Shown here: one piece after another, positions 7,628 through 16,184 of the stretch
Layout of the letters: every line of letters starts with the position of its first letter
Numbering within the stretch: the stretch's first letter is position 1
NCBI GenBank assembly: GCA_003132525.1
Contig: PKXZ01000064.1
Location: 21,594 to 64,569, forward strand
Source of the DNA: Candidatus Dormiibacterota bacterium
GTDB lineage: Bacteria > Chloroflexota > Dormibacteria > Aeolococcales > Aeolococcaceae
DNA length: 42,976 nucleotides
Reading direction: 5' to 3'
The notes under the pieces: model-generated
Database searches by the model: none
Told to the model about the DNA's origin: nothing
What the model saw: the letters and a program-made list of their open reading frames with translations, nothing else
Position numbers and translations under genes: made by a program

Positions 7628-8959
7628 CTAGAGCGTGTGCCAGCCGGCCCGCCCTTGACCGCGCACTCCGCGCGTGTCGAGCACGAGCGGAGCGTGTTCC
7701 CGAACCAGCGCCCAGTCGATGGCAGCGTGCGCGGTGGTGATGATCACGAGCTCACTCGCCTCGAGCTCGGCGGCGGTGAGTGCCACTGCCTCGAGCCTGA
7801 TCCCGCTGTGCGTCAAGAGCGAAGGTACGTGGGGGTCGGCGTAGCGGACAAGCGCGCCACGCCCAAGCAACCTGCCGGCCACCTCGATCGCGGGCGACTC
7901 GCGAACGTCCCCAATGTTGGGCTTGTAGGCGACGCCGATCAGCAGGATACGCGAGCCACGCATGCTGCGACCGAGGTCGTTGAGAACATCGTCGGCTCGC
8001 TGCACGACGTAGTCGGGCATTCCGCGGTTGACGTCGTTGCCGAGGTCGATGAACCGCGTGCGGAAGTCAAGGTTGCGCATCTTCCACTGCAGGTACGACG
8101 GATCAACGGGGATGCAGTGGCCGCCCACGCCGGGTCCAGGGTAGAACGGCATGAAGCCATAGGGCTTCGTGGCGGCGCTGTCGATGACCTCCCACACATC
8201 AACGCCAAGCCGGCGACACATCTGCGCCACCTCGTTGGCAAAGCCGATGTTGATCATGCGAAACGTGTTCTCGAGAACCTTGACCATCTCGGCGGTGGTG
8301 GCGTCACGCACGGGCGTCACCACCTCGACAATCGTCAGCAGCGCCTGTCTCGCGACCTCGGTTGACGCGTCGTCGACGCCACCCACGACCTTCGGCGTGT
8401 TGCGCAGCGTGAATTTCTTGTTCGCGGGATCGATCCGCTCGGGAGCGAATGCGAGAAAGGTGTCCACTCCCATGATCAGGCCCGAGCGTTCGAGGATCGG
8501 CCGGAGCACCTCCTCGGTGGTACCGGGGTAGCTCGTGGAGGTGAGGACGATGAGCTGTCCCGCACGCTGGCAGGCGATGAGCGCCTCGCCCACCGCCTCG
8601 ATGGCGGACGTGTCGGGTTCACGCGTCTCGCCCAGCGGGGTGTGCACGCAGATGTCGATGACGTCGAGATCGCCGGCCGCATCGAGCGAGGTGACCGTGG
8701 TGAGCCGGTCGTCGCGCCGCGCCCGCGCGACATCGCTGGAAGGCACATCCTCGATGTAGCTCTCACCCGCGGTGATTGCGGCGCATCGCTCCGCGTTCGT
8801 GTCGATCCCGACCACGGTGAATCCAGCATCCGAATAAGCGACCGCGGTGGGGAGACCAACGTAGCCGAGACCCACGATCCCGATCCGAGCGCTGCGATCC
8901 CCGATCCGCTCGACGAGCAGCCGCCCCTCACCGGTCAATTCCACAACGGGCGCAATCAT
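7628..8959 (-). CDS. Nucleotide-sugar 6-dehydrogenase (UDP-GlcNAc/ManNAc dehydrogenase family)
   Basis: A 443-residue protein of the UDP-glucose/GDP-mannose dehydrogenase family, which oxidises C6 of a nucleotide sugar to a uronic acid in two NAD-dependent steps. Visible features: NAD motif IGIVGLGYVGLP (residues 27-37), VHTPLGETREPD, STSYPGTTEEV, FAPERIDP, the conserved lysine in AEMVKVLENTFR (K227), the catalytic cysteine in PGPGVGGHCIPVDPSYL (C282), and the C-terminal domain with GVAYKPNIGDVRESPAIE. The sequence around the cysteine looks more like WbpA/WecC than UDP-glucose dehydrogenase. It is followed after 42 bases by the sugar transferase gene upstream in transcription order (9002-10564), so the two are probably co-transcribed. 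Confidence 0.9.
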   Translation of the reverse strand: MIAPVVELTGEGRLLVERIGDRSARIGIVGLGYVGLPTAVAYSDAGFTVVGIDTNAERCAAITAGESYIEDVPSSDVARARRDDRLTTVTSLDAAGDLDVIDICVHTPLGETREPDTSAIEAVGEALIACQRAGQLIVLTSTSYPGTTEEVLRPILERSGLIMGVDTFLAFAPERIDPANKKFTLRNTPKVVGGVDDASTEVARQALLTIVEVVTPVRDATTAEMVKVLENTFRMINIGFANEVAQMCRRLGVDVWEVIDSAATKPYGFMPFYPGPGVGGHCIPVDPSYLQWKMRNLDFRTRFIDLGNDVNRGMPDYVVQRADDVLNDLGRSMRGSRILLIGVAYKPNIGDVRESPAIEVAGRLLGRGALVRYADPHVPSLLTHSGIRLEAVALTAAELEASELVIITTAHAAIDWALVREHAPLVLDTRGVRGQGRAGWHTL

Positions 8960-9001
8960 ACGGACAGGCTTGCGAGGGAGCGCCTCGGTTGCGCCGCTAC
9001 G

Positions 9002-10564
9002 TCAGTACGCCCCGTTGGAATGGGCGATTGCGCGCAGCGTGCTCCACAGCAGCGAGATGTCCAGCCAGATCGACCAGTTCTCCACGTAATACAGATCAAG
9101 ATGGACGCGCTGATCCCACGGGAGTTCGGAGCGCCCTCGGACCTGCCAGAGCCCCGTCATCCCCGGTGTGACCAGCAGGCGGGCATAGGCGCCGTGCCCG
9201 AAGCTGTCGACCTCGTCCTGCACCAGCGGGCGAGGACCCACCAGCGACATGGTCCCGATCAGCACATTGAACAGCTGCGGGAGCTCGTCCAGTGAGTATC
9301 TGCGTAGGAATCGACCCACGGACGTGACCCGATCGTCCGACGGACTCTTCACGAGCACCTGACCTTCGCCCACCGGGGTCTGGACCGGTTGCATGACGGG
9401 ACTCGCGCCAACCCGCATGCTTCGAAACTTCCACATATGAAACGCGCGCCCTTCCTTGCCAATTCGACGCTGCCGGAAGAACACGGGGCCGCCGTCGCTG
9501 ACCTTGATGGCTACCGCGATTGCCAGCAGCAGTGGGCTGAGCACGACGAGCAGCAGGAGCGCGGCGAACCGATCGAACGCGGACTTCACGACTCGAGCAG
9601 GTCCGCTGAGCTCCGGCTCGCAGATCTCGAGCAGCGGCAGACCGTCAACAGGGTGCATGACGATGCGCGGGCCGGCAATGTCTGCCAGGTCCGGCACCAC
9701 GAGCAGCCGGATGCCTGAGCCCTGGAGCGCCCACGACATGCGCCGCAACTCGCCACCGGTGGAATGCGTGGTGCCGACAAAGGCGATCGTATCGGCGTCG
9801 AGACGACGCACCTCGTTGACGATCTCGTCGACATCGATCGGCACATCCTCTGCAAGCGCATCGGTCGACACGATGCCCACCACGGAGAAACCGGTATGCG
9901 TATTTCTGTCGATGTAACTGCGAAGTTGATCGGCTCCCTTGCCCGGTCCGACTTCGACGATACGATGAATCGCGACGCCATCTCCGAATCGCCGCCGCAG
10001 CGCTTTGCGTGCGCACCAGCGACCCACCAGAGTCAGCAGCGCGGCAGTCGGAATCGTGATGAGGACCAGACCACGCGAGAAGTCAGCTCGGAGCACGTAC
10101 GACGTGAAGCCGATGAGCGCGAGGATCCAGATCGCGGCGTTACACACCCGCCGGTACTGCTCCGGCCCGGCAGCCAGGTATCGACGGTCATACGAGCCGC
10201 TCAGCAACATCGCCACGCCCCAAAGGATGGGAAATGTCGCTGCAAGTCCCAGGTACGGCAGACGCTCGCTCAAACGCTCTGGCGTGGCGCCGAAGACCGC
10301 GAGCGTGGCGACCCCGACCGAGAAGGTCGCGATCAAGACGTCCAGGACGACCAGGAGGACGATCCACCTCCGGGTGGAAACACGCTGCGATGGGTGCGCG
10401 ATGCGGGGGTAGACGCGCGTCGGCCAGAACGCCGCCTGCGCGCCGTCAGGCTGTCCGACGACCTGAACGTGCTTGGGTCCGTCTCCCTGCGGTGCTACCG
10501 GCCCGTCAAGCTCGGCCGTGACGGGATCCCCTCGCCGAGTGCCACTCGCTCGCCGGCTTGCCAT
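9002..10564 (-). CDS. Polyprenyl-phosphate glycosyl-1-phosphate transferase (initiating sugar transferase, WbaP/WcaJ type)
   Basis: A 520-residue membrane enzyme that starts repeat-unit assembly by moving a sugar-1-phosphate from a UDP-sugar to undecaprenyl phosphate. The N-terminal third has four to five hydrophobic segments, followed by a Rossmann-like cytoplasmic domain (RIVEVGPGKGADQLRSYI). The C-terminal bacterial sugar-transferase domain contains a membrane re-entrant helix (RFAALLLLVVLSPLLLAIAV), GGPVFFRQRRIGKEG, WKFRSM, RFLRRYSLDELPQLFNV, SLVGPRP and LVTPGMTGLWQVRGR. TTG 10609 would extend it by 15 residues, but ATG 10564 has GGAGGG four bases before it and is preferred. It probably commits sugars to the polysaccharide encoded around it. 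Confidence 0.92.
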   Translation of the reverse strand: MASRRASGTRRGDPVTAELDGPVAPQGDGPKHVQVVGQPDGAQAAFWPTRVYPRIAHPSQRVSTRRWIVLLVVLDVLIATFSVGVATLAVFGATPERLSERLPYLGLAATFPILWGVAMLLSGSYDRRYLAAGPEQYRRVCNAAIWILALIGFTSYVLRADFSRGLVLITIPTAALLTLVGRWCARKALRRRFGDGVAIHRIVEVGPGKGADQLRSYIDRNTHTGFSVVGIVSTDALAEDVPIDVDEIVNEVRRLDADTIAFVGTTHSTGGELRRMSWALQGSGIRLLVVPDLADIAGPRIVMHPVDGLPLLEICEPELSGPARVVKSAFDRFAALLLLVVLSPLLLAIAVAIKVSDGGPVFFRQRRIGKEGRAFHMWKFRSMRVGASPVMQPVQTPVGEGQVLVKSPSDDRVTSVGRFLRRYSLDELPQLFNVLIGTMSLVGPRPLVQDEVDSFGHGAYARLLVTPGMTGLWQVRGRSELPWDQRVHLDLYYVENWSIWLDISLLWSTLRAIAHSNGAY

Positions 10565-10756
10565 GGAACCCTCCGGGGACGCTTCAAGATCTCTGGAACG
10601 GGAGCCCAATCGATCCGATTATGAAGGCTCTTAGCCTACCGCCCCGCCGCGGAGCCTCCCCAGAAGCCCCTCGCAGCCGAGGACGATGGCGCGCCACGTC
10701 GAGGATCTAGCAATTGATCGCAGGATAGCACGCGCGTCTCCCGACTAGGTCCTCGC

Positions 10757-10762
10757 TAAGCT
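10757..10762 (+). promoter_or_regulatory. Candidate -10 box of the membrane-protein gene in the 207-base divergent gap
   Basis: The space 10565-10771 separates the divergent sugar transferase and membrane-protein genes. TAAGCT here ends nine bases before GTG 10772, which has no ribosome binding site, again suggesting a very short leader. On the other strand a CATAAT at about 10616-10621 and a small inverted repeat (aggct/agcct, 10625-10637) lie ahead of the sugar transferase. No good -35 box was found for either. Confidence 0.3.
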
Positions 10763-10771
10763 CCTTCCGCC

Positions 10772-12931
10772 GTGTCACTGCAAGACTTCGCGCAATCCCT
10801 CCCGGCAGTGGTGATTGCCGCCCTTCTCCCCGGCTTTGCGATGGCGACATTGTGTAGCCCTACGTGGCGCTGGTGGACGCGACTAGCGATGGCCCCCGGG
10901 CTTTCAGCTGGATTCATCGGTGTTATCGGACTCGCGATGCACGACGTGCACATCCCATTCGAGCAGGTCACCGTGATGCCGCTGCTGGTGGTGTTGTGGA
11001 TCGCCGCGCTGTTCCGATGGCGCCGGACTCCGCATGCCACCAGCTCCGACTCCCCCTGGTGGGTACCGATCCCGGCGCTGGTCGCCGGGCTGATCGGTGC
11101 CGGCGTGTTCTTCTGGGCGCTGCATGGACAGGTACTGCCACCCGACTGGGACACGGCCACGCACGGAGGACTCGCGAACACCATCGCACGCACGCACGAC
11201 GTGCTCCCGCTGATCCGGATCCCCATCGAAGGAACCGAATTCGTGCGCGTCCGTCCGGGGTTCGAGGCCACGGCAGCCATGGTGTCATGGCTCGGCGCCC
11301 CGTCACCGGCAATGGCGATGGCACCGGTGATCACGGTCACGCTGGTGCTGATCCCGCTGTCGCTCAGCCTGCTGGTACTCGAGGCGACGGGCTCCGTCGC
11401 GCTGGCAGCCGTGGTGCCGTTCTTTGCGCTCGGGCTTGCTTTTCCGTCGTTTCAGGCTATCGTCGGGCGTTTTCCGGAGACTGTCGATTCGACGCTGATC
11501 GTGCCCTTCATCGTTGTCGTGTTACGCGTGATGCGAGGTGTCTTCACCCGTGACAACGCGCTGCTCCTGCTGGCAATCACGGCGTCCATCTGGGTGATCC
11601 ATGGGCTCGAGGTCTTCACCGCCGCGGTGATCGCGTGCGGCCTCCTGGCCATCACTGCCGTGCGCGTGCTGCGCGCGAACCCGCGCCTGGCACTCATTCG
11701 GATGGCCGTTGCGGCAGGCGCAGTACTGGTCGGGGCAATCATCGTGACCGTGCTCTCGCGGTCGCCCCACGTGCCCGCGCCAACCGCGACCCAACCCTCG
11801 TCGGCGGTCATTCTCACCGAGAGCGAGGGCATCCATCTGCACATCATTCTGGCCGCGATCGCGCAGACCGACCTCATCAATCCGGTGACCGTGGTGCTGT
11901 ACCTGATCGGCGTGATCGCCCTGCTCGTCCGGCGTCGCATGCTCTGGGTGCTCGTCGCCCAGGTGGTGCTCGTCGCGCTGATGGTGGACGACTTCTACTT
12001 GCACAAGCTCGCGAAACTCTGGCGTCTCATCTATCCGTGGGGCGAGCAAGATCGCATCCTGGGGCTTCAGTACTGGTTGATCCCGCTCGTCCTGGGCGCC
12101 GGCTTTCTTGCCCTCGTCAGCGCGATGCGATCGCTCTCGCGCACCCGGCGATTGCAGATCGGGGCGACAGCCACCGCGGTCATCGTCGTCGCGGTTGCCG
12201 TGCTCATACGGCACTCGCTCGGCCGATTGTGGACGTATCTCATCGGCCAGTACACCGTGTACACGTATCCTCTCGGGCTCTACGATCCGTTGACCAATCT
12301 GCGCCCGTGGATCCTCGTGACGGCACTCGCCGCAGCGGTGGCGGTGGTTGCCTGGATCGTGCTGGTCACGGGCGTGGGTGTTCCCGCATTCGCGAGCGAT
12401 CGATTGCGGTCGTTCGCACCACGAGTCGATGCGGGAGCGCTGGTGTTGGGGGGCATCGCGATCCTGTGCCTCGTCGTCGGTGCGTCATACGAGCTCGGCG
12501 TGTACCGGCACGCCGTGACCACCCGGTCCCTGGTCACTCCCGCCGACCTCACCGTGTTAAGAACCCTGGAGGCGAGCTACCCAAGCTCGACCGTGGTGAT
12601 GACCAATGGCGGCAACGACGCGGGCATGTGGATAGCGGGTCTCACCGACCTGACGCCGATGGTGCCCAACGGGTTCGAGTACGGCACCTTGAGCGTACCG
12701 CTGGACGTGGCGCTCTCCAACGCGTGCACCGACCCAGCCGATGCCGAGACCGCGATCGAGCGTGATGCAGCGTTCACCAGCGCCTCGATCATCTTCGTGG
12801 GCGCGCACTCGATCCCGGCTCCGCTGTTCGGGTGGAACGTGCAGTGCATCGCAAAGTTGCCCGACCTGCGCCTGATCACGTCGGCGCCGTGGCAGGGATC
12901 GATGGCAGCCGCGTTCGCCATCACCAAATAG
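10772..12931 (+). CDS. Large multi-pass membrane protein, GT-C-fold-like (DUF6541-like)
   Basis: A 719-residue protein with a dozen or more hydrophobic segments spread over residues 10-590 and a soluble C-terminal domain of about 130 residues. In the first large outward loop it has PPDWDTATHGGLANTIARTH, an acidic-histidine pattern like that of GT-C glycosyltransferases, and the overall plan resembles actinobacterial DUF6541 proteins. Such proteins use lipid-linked sugars on the outer face of the membrane. Its location beside the initiating sugar transferase supports a role in building or transferring surface glycan. The family match is from memory of the pattern, so the enzymatic role is inferred. 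GTG start; divergent from 10564. Confidence 0.65.
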   Translation: MSLQDFAQSLPAVVIAALLPGFAMATLCSPTWRWWTRLAMAPGLSAGFIGVIGLAMHDVHIPFEQVTVMPLLVVLWIAALFRWRRTPHATSSDSPWWVPIPALVAGLIGAGVFFWALHGQVLPPDWDTATHGGLANTIARTHDVLPLIRIPIEGTEFVRVRPGFEATAAMVSWLGAPSPAMAMAPVITVTLVLIPLSLSLLVLEATGSVALAAVVPFFALGLAFPSFQAIVGRFPETVDSTLIVPFIVVVLRVMRGVFTRDNALLLLAITASIWVIHGLEVFTAAVIACGLLAITAVRVLRANPRLALIRMAVAAGAVLVGAIIVTVLSRSPHVPAPTATQPSSAVILTESEGIHLHIILAAIAQTDLINPVTVVLYLIGVIALLVRRRMLWVLVAQVVLVALMVDDFYLHKLAKLWRLIYPWGEQDRILGLQYWLIPLVLGAGFLALVSAMRSLSRTRRLQIGATATAVIVVAVAVLIRHSLGRLWTYLIGQYTVYTYPLGLYDPLTNLRPWILVTALAAAVAVVAWIVLVTGVGVPAFASDRLRSFAPRVDAGALVLGGIAILCLVVGASYELGVYRHAVTTRSLVTPADLTVLRTLEASYPSSTVVMTNGGNDAGMWIAGLTDLTPMVPNGFEYGTLSVPLDVALSNACTDPADAETAIERDAAFTSASIIFVGAHSIPAPLFGWNVQCIAKLPDLRLITSAPWQGSMAAAFAITK

Positions 12932-12985
12932 GTCCGGGCGCCAGGACCCGGGCGTTGTGGACGCGACTTTGCAGGACCGATCGGC

Positions 12986-13405
12986 TCAGGCCTCGGCTGA
13001 CCCGGCCCCGGCGTACGTCCCGAAGCTCCAGATGACGCCTTCCGGATCGCGGGCGGTGAAGCCCCGAGATCCGTAGTCCTCATCGCGCATCTCGCGACTG
13101 ATGACAGCGCCGTGGGTCTTGGCTCGCTCGTACAGGGCGTCTGGATCGGTGACGACGACGTAGACGGCGCCGACCCCGGGTGGGAGCTCGGCGATCCCGC
13201 TGTCGGGCCGTGCGCTCCCGAGCATCACGCCGCCACCCTCGGGCCAGCGGAGTTCGGCATGCTCGACGAGGCTTCCGTCCTCATTTCGATAGACCGCGGC
13301 CTCTTCGAAGCCGAACGCATCGACCAGGAAGGCGATCGCGGCATTGGCATCCCGGTACAGGAGGCTTGGCCAGACGGCGGTGCGATAGATGGTTGTTGTG
13401 CTCAT
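12986..13405 (-). CDS. VOC family protein (glyoxalase/bleomycin-resistance fold)
   Basis: A 139-residue protein with the paired beta-alpha-beta-beta-beta layout of the VOC superfamily: WPSLLYRDANAAIAFLVDAFGFEEAAVYRNEDG in the first half and VYVVVTDPDALYERAKTHGA then SRGFTARDPEGVIWSFGTY in the second. The terminal DPEGxxW-F pattern is characteristic, and the candidate metal ligands are a histidine (VEHAELRWPEG) and the late glutamate. It resembles PhnB-like members of unknown substrate. It is a single gene, convergent with the membrane protein and divergent from the secreted protein at 13677. Function beyond the fold is not assignable. Confidence 0.82.
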   Translation of the reverse strand: MSTTTIYRTAVWPSLLYRDANAAIAFLVDAFGFEEAAVYRNEDGSLVEHAELRWPEGGGVMLGSARPDSGIAELPPGVGAVYVVVTDPDALYERAKTHGAVISREMRDEDYGSRGFTARDPEGVIWSFGTYAGAGSAEA

Positions 13406-13662
13406 GCCGCCAAGAATGCAACGGCGTCCCTCTCTCTTGCCAGGGAAAGGCCAGCGCAGGTCGAGGTTGACGATCCAGCGGCAAACACGCCTGCCGATCT
13501 GCGGGCTACGATTGCGGTGGCGGCGTCCAGGGCACGATTGGCCGGTACGTCAGGGAGGGGTGGTGGATCCACAGCAGAGAGACCCGTTGCCTCTCATCGC
13601 GTCCTCAGGCAAATGCTCGGTCGCGTGGCTATCCTCTGGAGCAACTCGATTCAGGAGAGGGA

Positions 13663-13683
13663 ATGAAGGGCGCCACGTGCTGA
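13663..13683 (+). other. Six-codon ORF with strong ribosome binding site overlapping the next start
   Basis: AGGAGAGG (13653-13660) is the best ribosome binding site in this part of the window and lies five bases before ATG 13663. That ORF reads M-K-G-A-T-C-stop and its last codons overlap, out of frame, the GTG at 13677 that starts the secreted protein. It is either a leader ORF coupled to that gene or the remnant of the true start separated by a one-base slip. I cannot choose between them from one sequence. Confidence 0.35.
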
Positions 13684-16172
13684 GGCCGATCGCAGCCGCA
13701 CTGTCCGGCCTCGCACTCGCGCTCGTGCCGCTGGTTTCCTCGAGCGCCGCTGCGGCCACGAGCCCGATCACGGCCTACACGTTCGCCCAGAGCAGCCTGG
13801 CCGGTGCGGGTTTCGAAAACGTCATCGCGGCAGACCCCCGGCACAATGGGGTCGTCATCAGCGGCTCCGACGTGGGTGGCCTCGATCGCTCCACGAATTC
13901 CGGGGTGACGTGGGCGGCAGATCAGAACGGCACGATCGATCAGACATATCACACCGTTGCCGCGATCGCCTTTGATCCGGCAACGCCGGACGACGTCTAC
14001 GCCGCCACGGATGGTGGAGTGGCGGAAAGCATCGACGACGGAGTGACTTGGGCGCCCGTTCCCTCTTCCCCGGCGCCTCCCCCGGCATTCGATTTCGATG
14101 GCACCAACACGAGCAATCCGTTAGGCACACCTAGTTCGGAACGGTGCGTCGGAAACCTGCTAGCGATCGACGACACAACGACGCCCCACGACGTCTACGC
14201 AGCGAGTTTCGATGACGGTGTGTGGATGTACAACGGCACGGCGTGGTCGCAGGTCGTCCAACAGTCGCAACTCGGCAATGCCGTCTGCCTCACCTCGCTG
14301 GCGTGGGCGCCGGGCGGAACGCTCGACGTCGCCACCTGGGGCGCCGGAGTTTTCACCGTCGGCAACCTGACCGGGGCAGTGACGGTGCAGGCCGTGTCCG
14401 GGGCGCCGACGGTGGTTCAGGAGCTCGTCGGTCTCTCAGACGGCGATGTCTGGGGAGCCGGCTACACAACCGGCGTCGGCGAGATCACCAGTACAGGCTG
14501 GACCACCAAGTACGTCTCGGGAGGCGAGCACTTCATGTCCATCGCCGGGTACGTCAACGGCACCAACGACGTCGTGATCGCTGGATCGGACCAGTCCCTC
14601 GCGAGCGGGGGTTTCTACGAAGTTTTATCAGAGACGTTCACGTCCGGCTCCCCTGGTTCGTGGAAGTCGCTGCCCTCCTCGACGAACCCGGTTAGCAACG
14701 AGCTCCTCGGACAGCCGACCGGCGCCGCGTGGTGGCACTCGACGTATGCGCCCGCAATGCTGTCTTCGCACAGCATGGTTCCGTCGTCAATCGCAATCGA
14801 GCACGAGAGCAGCGGCGACGACCTCTGGCTGGCCGGATACGGAGGCAACTGGCGGCTGCTCGGCGCCGAGGGTCAGGGAACGTTCTATCCGTCAGATTCC
14901 GGGATCGGTTCGACGGTAAACCACCAGCTCGCGCTGGATCCGACCACCGCGGCGGATCTGCGCACCAGCCAACGCGTATATCTCGGCGACACGGACTGGG
15001 GAATGTTCAGCTCCGCTGACGGTTTCAGCACCCAACAGGGCATCAGCGACGATCAGTTCACCAGTGGGGGCACCGACGCCTTTGACACGGTCGTGGACGG
15101 CGGCGTCTCGCCGCCGGTCGTGTATGTCGGCGTCGGAAACCGCGACACGAACACGCAGGGCGATCTGCTCAGCGCACCGGCGCCGGCGACATCCGCGAGC
15201 GCCTTCCAGTCGCTTGGCCTCGGCGCCGCAACCGGCGGTGGGCGTCCGCTCGCAGTCGGCGTGGTCGACACCTCGGGCACACCGACGTTGCTCGTCGCCG
15301 TCAGCGACAGTGGCATGTGGACCCGCGTCGGTACCGGGCCGTGGACCCAGGACACGTCGTTGTTCGCGGACGTCCAGCAGTCAACGAGTGAAGTCTCCGC
15401 GATCGCGACCCAAGGATCGGCGGTTTACGCATACGACCCGATGGTGGGCGTCTACCGCTCGCTGGCCGCCGGTGCCCCCGGCAGCTGGACTCTCATCTGG
15501 AAGCATGCCTCGATTGAAGCGGTGCCCTCTCTGTTGGTAGACAGCTCAGCCTCGACGCCACGGCTCTGGATCACCGCGACAGGTGGCCTGTACCAAATCG
15601 ACAACCCCGCGACTGCCACAACCACCAGCGACGCCGGGCTCACTACCGTCATCGCAGGCACGACCTTCGGCCTGGCGGAGCTCAACGGTCAGGTGTTCAC
15701 GACGGAGCTGGTCAACGGCACCGGACTCGAACTCCAGGTCAGCGACCCGACGGGCGCGAACTTCACCAATCTCGGCAACAGCCAATTGAGCGGCACGCTC
15801 GCGGACGCGAGCAGCATCGCCGTCGCGAACGACGGCACGGTCTACATAGCGACCACCGGCTCGGGATTGATCGTCGGGACGCCAGTCGATCCCACCGCTA
15901 CCTCACTGACCGCCAACCAATGGAAGCTGAACAAGCCCGTGACCTTCACGGCAACGGTCACCGCGCTCGCCGGTGGCGATACGCCTACCGGGCTCGTGGT
16001 CTTCTGGAACGGCACGAAGAAGCTCGGGACGGTGACGCTCAATGCGTCCGGCACAGCGACCTACTCGATCAAGGCGTTGAAGAAAGGCAGCTATTCGATC
16101 GTCGCCAAGTATCAGGGTGGCGCCAACGACGAACCGTCGAGTTCCACGCCGCTCACCCACAAGGTCACCTGA
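13677..16172 (+). CDS. Secreted beta-propeller-like (BNR/sialidase-type repeat) protein with C-terminal Ig-like domain
   Basis: An 831-residue exported protein. Residues 1-25 form a signal peptide (LRPIAAALSGLALALVPLVSSSAAA). The body carries repeated units of the kind VVISGSDVGGLDRSTNSGVTW and DDVYAATDGGVAESIDDGVTW, with Asp-box-like S-x-D-x-G-x-x-W motifs, as in BNR/xyloglucanase/VPS10-type propellers; these bind or cleave glycans or simply serve as scaffolds. The last 95 residues, from VDPTATSLTANQWKLNKPV, match a bacterial Ig-like repeat (Big_3 kind) that often tethers surface proteins. No catalytic residues could be assigned. GTG 13677 is the first usable start in frame before the signal peptide; see the short ORF at 13663 for a possible frame problem. 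Confidence 0.78.
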   Translation: MLRPIAAALSGLALALVPLVSSSAAAATSPITAYTFAQSSLAGAGFENVIAADPRHNGVVISGSDVGGLDRSTNSGVTWAADQNGTIDQTYHTVAAIAFDPATPDDVYAATDGGVAESIDDGVTWAPVPSSPAPPPAFDFDGTNTSNPLGTPSSERCVGNLLAIDDTTTPHDVYAASFDDGVWMYNGTAWSQVVQQSQLGNAVCLTSLAWAPGGTLDVATWGAGVFTVGNLTGAVTVQAVSGAPTVVQELVGLSDGDVWGAGYTTGVGEITSTGWTTKYVSGGEHFMSIAGYVNGTNDVVIAGSDQSLASGGFYEVLSETFTSGSPGSWKSLPSSTNPVSNELLGQPTGAAWWHSTYAPAMLSSHSMVPSSIAIEHESSGDDLWLAGYGGNWRLLGAEGQGTFYPSDSGIGSTVNHQLALDPTTAADLRTSQRVYLGDTDWGMFSSADGFSTQQGISDDQFTSGGTDAFDTVVDGGVSPPVVYVGVGNRDTNTQGDLLSAPAPATSASAFQSLGLGAATGGGRPLAVGVVDTSGTPTLLVAVSDSGMWTRVGTGPWTQDTSLFADVQQSTSEVSAIATQGSAVYAYDPMVGVYRSLAAGAPGSWTLIWKHASIEAVPSLLVDSSASTPRLWITATGGLYQIDNPATATTTSDAGLTTVIAGTTFGLAELNGQVFTTELVNGTGLELQVSDPTGANFTNLGNSQLSGTLADASSIAVANDGTVYIATTGSGLIVGTPVDPTATSLTANQWKLNKPVTFTATVTALAGGDTPTGLVVFWNGTKKLGTVTLNASGTATYSIKALKKGSYSIVAKYQGGANDEPSSSTPLTHKVT

Positions 16173-16184
16173 GGCAAAACGACC

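Noticed and set aside
12932-12955. GGTCC/GGACC and CCGGG/CCCGG repeats between convergent genes as a bidirectional terminator
   Set aside because: Five-base stems with no T-run, expected by chance at this GC content.
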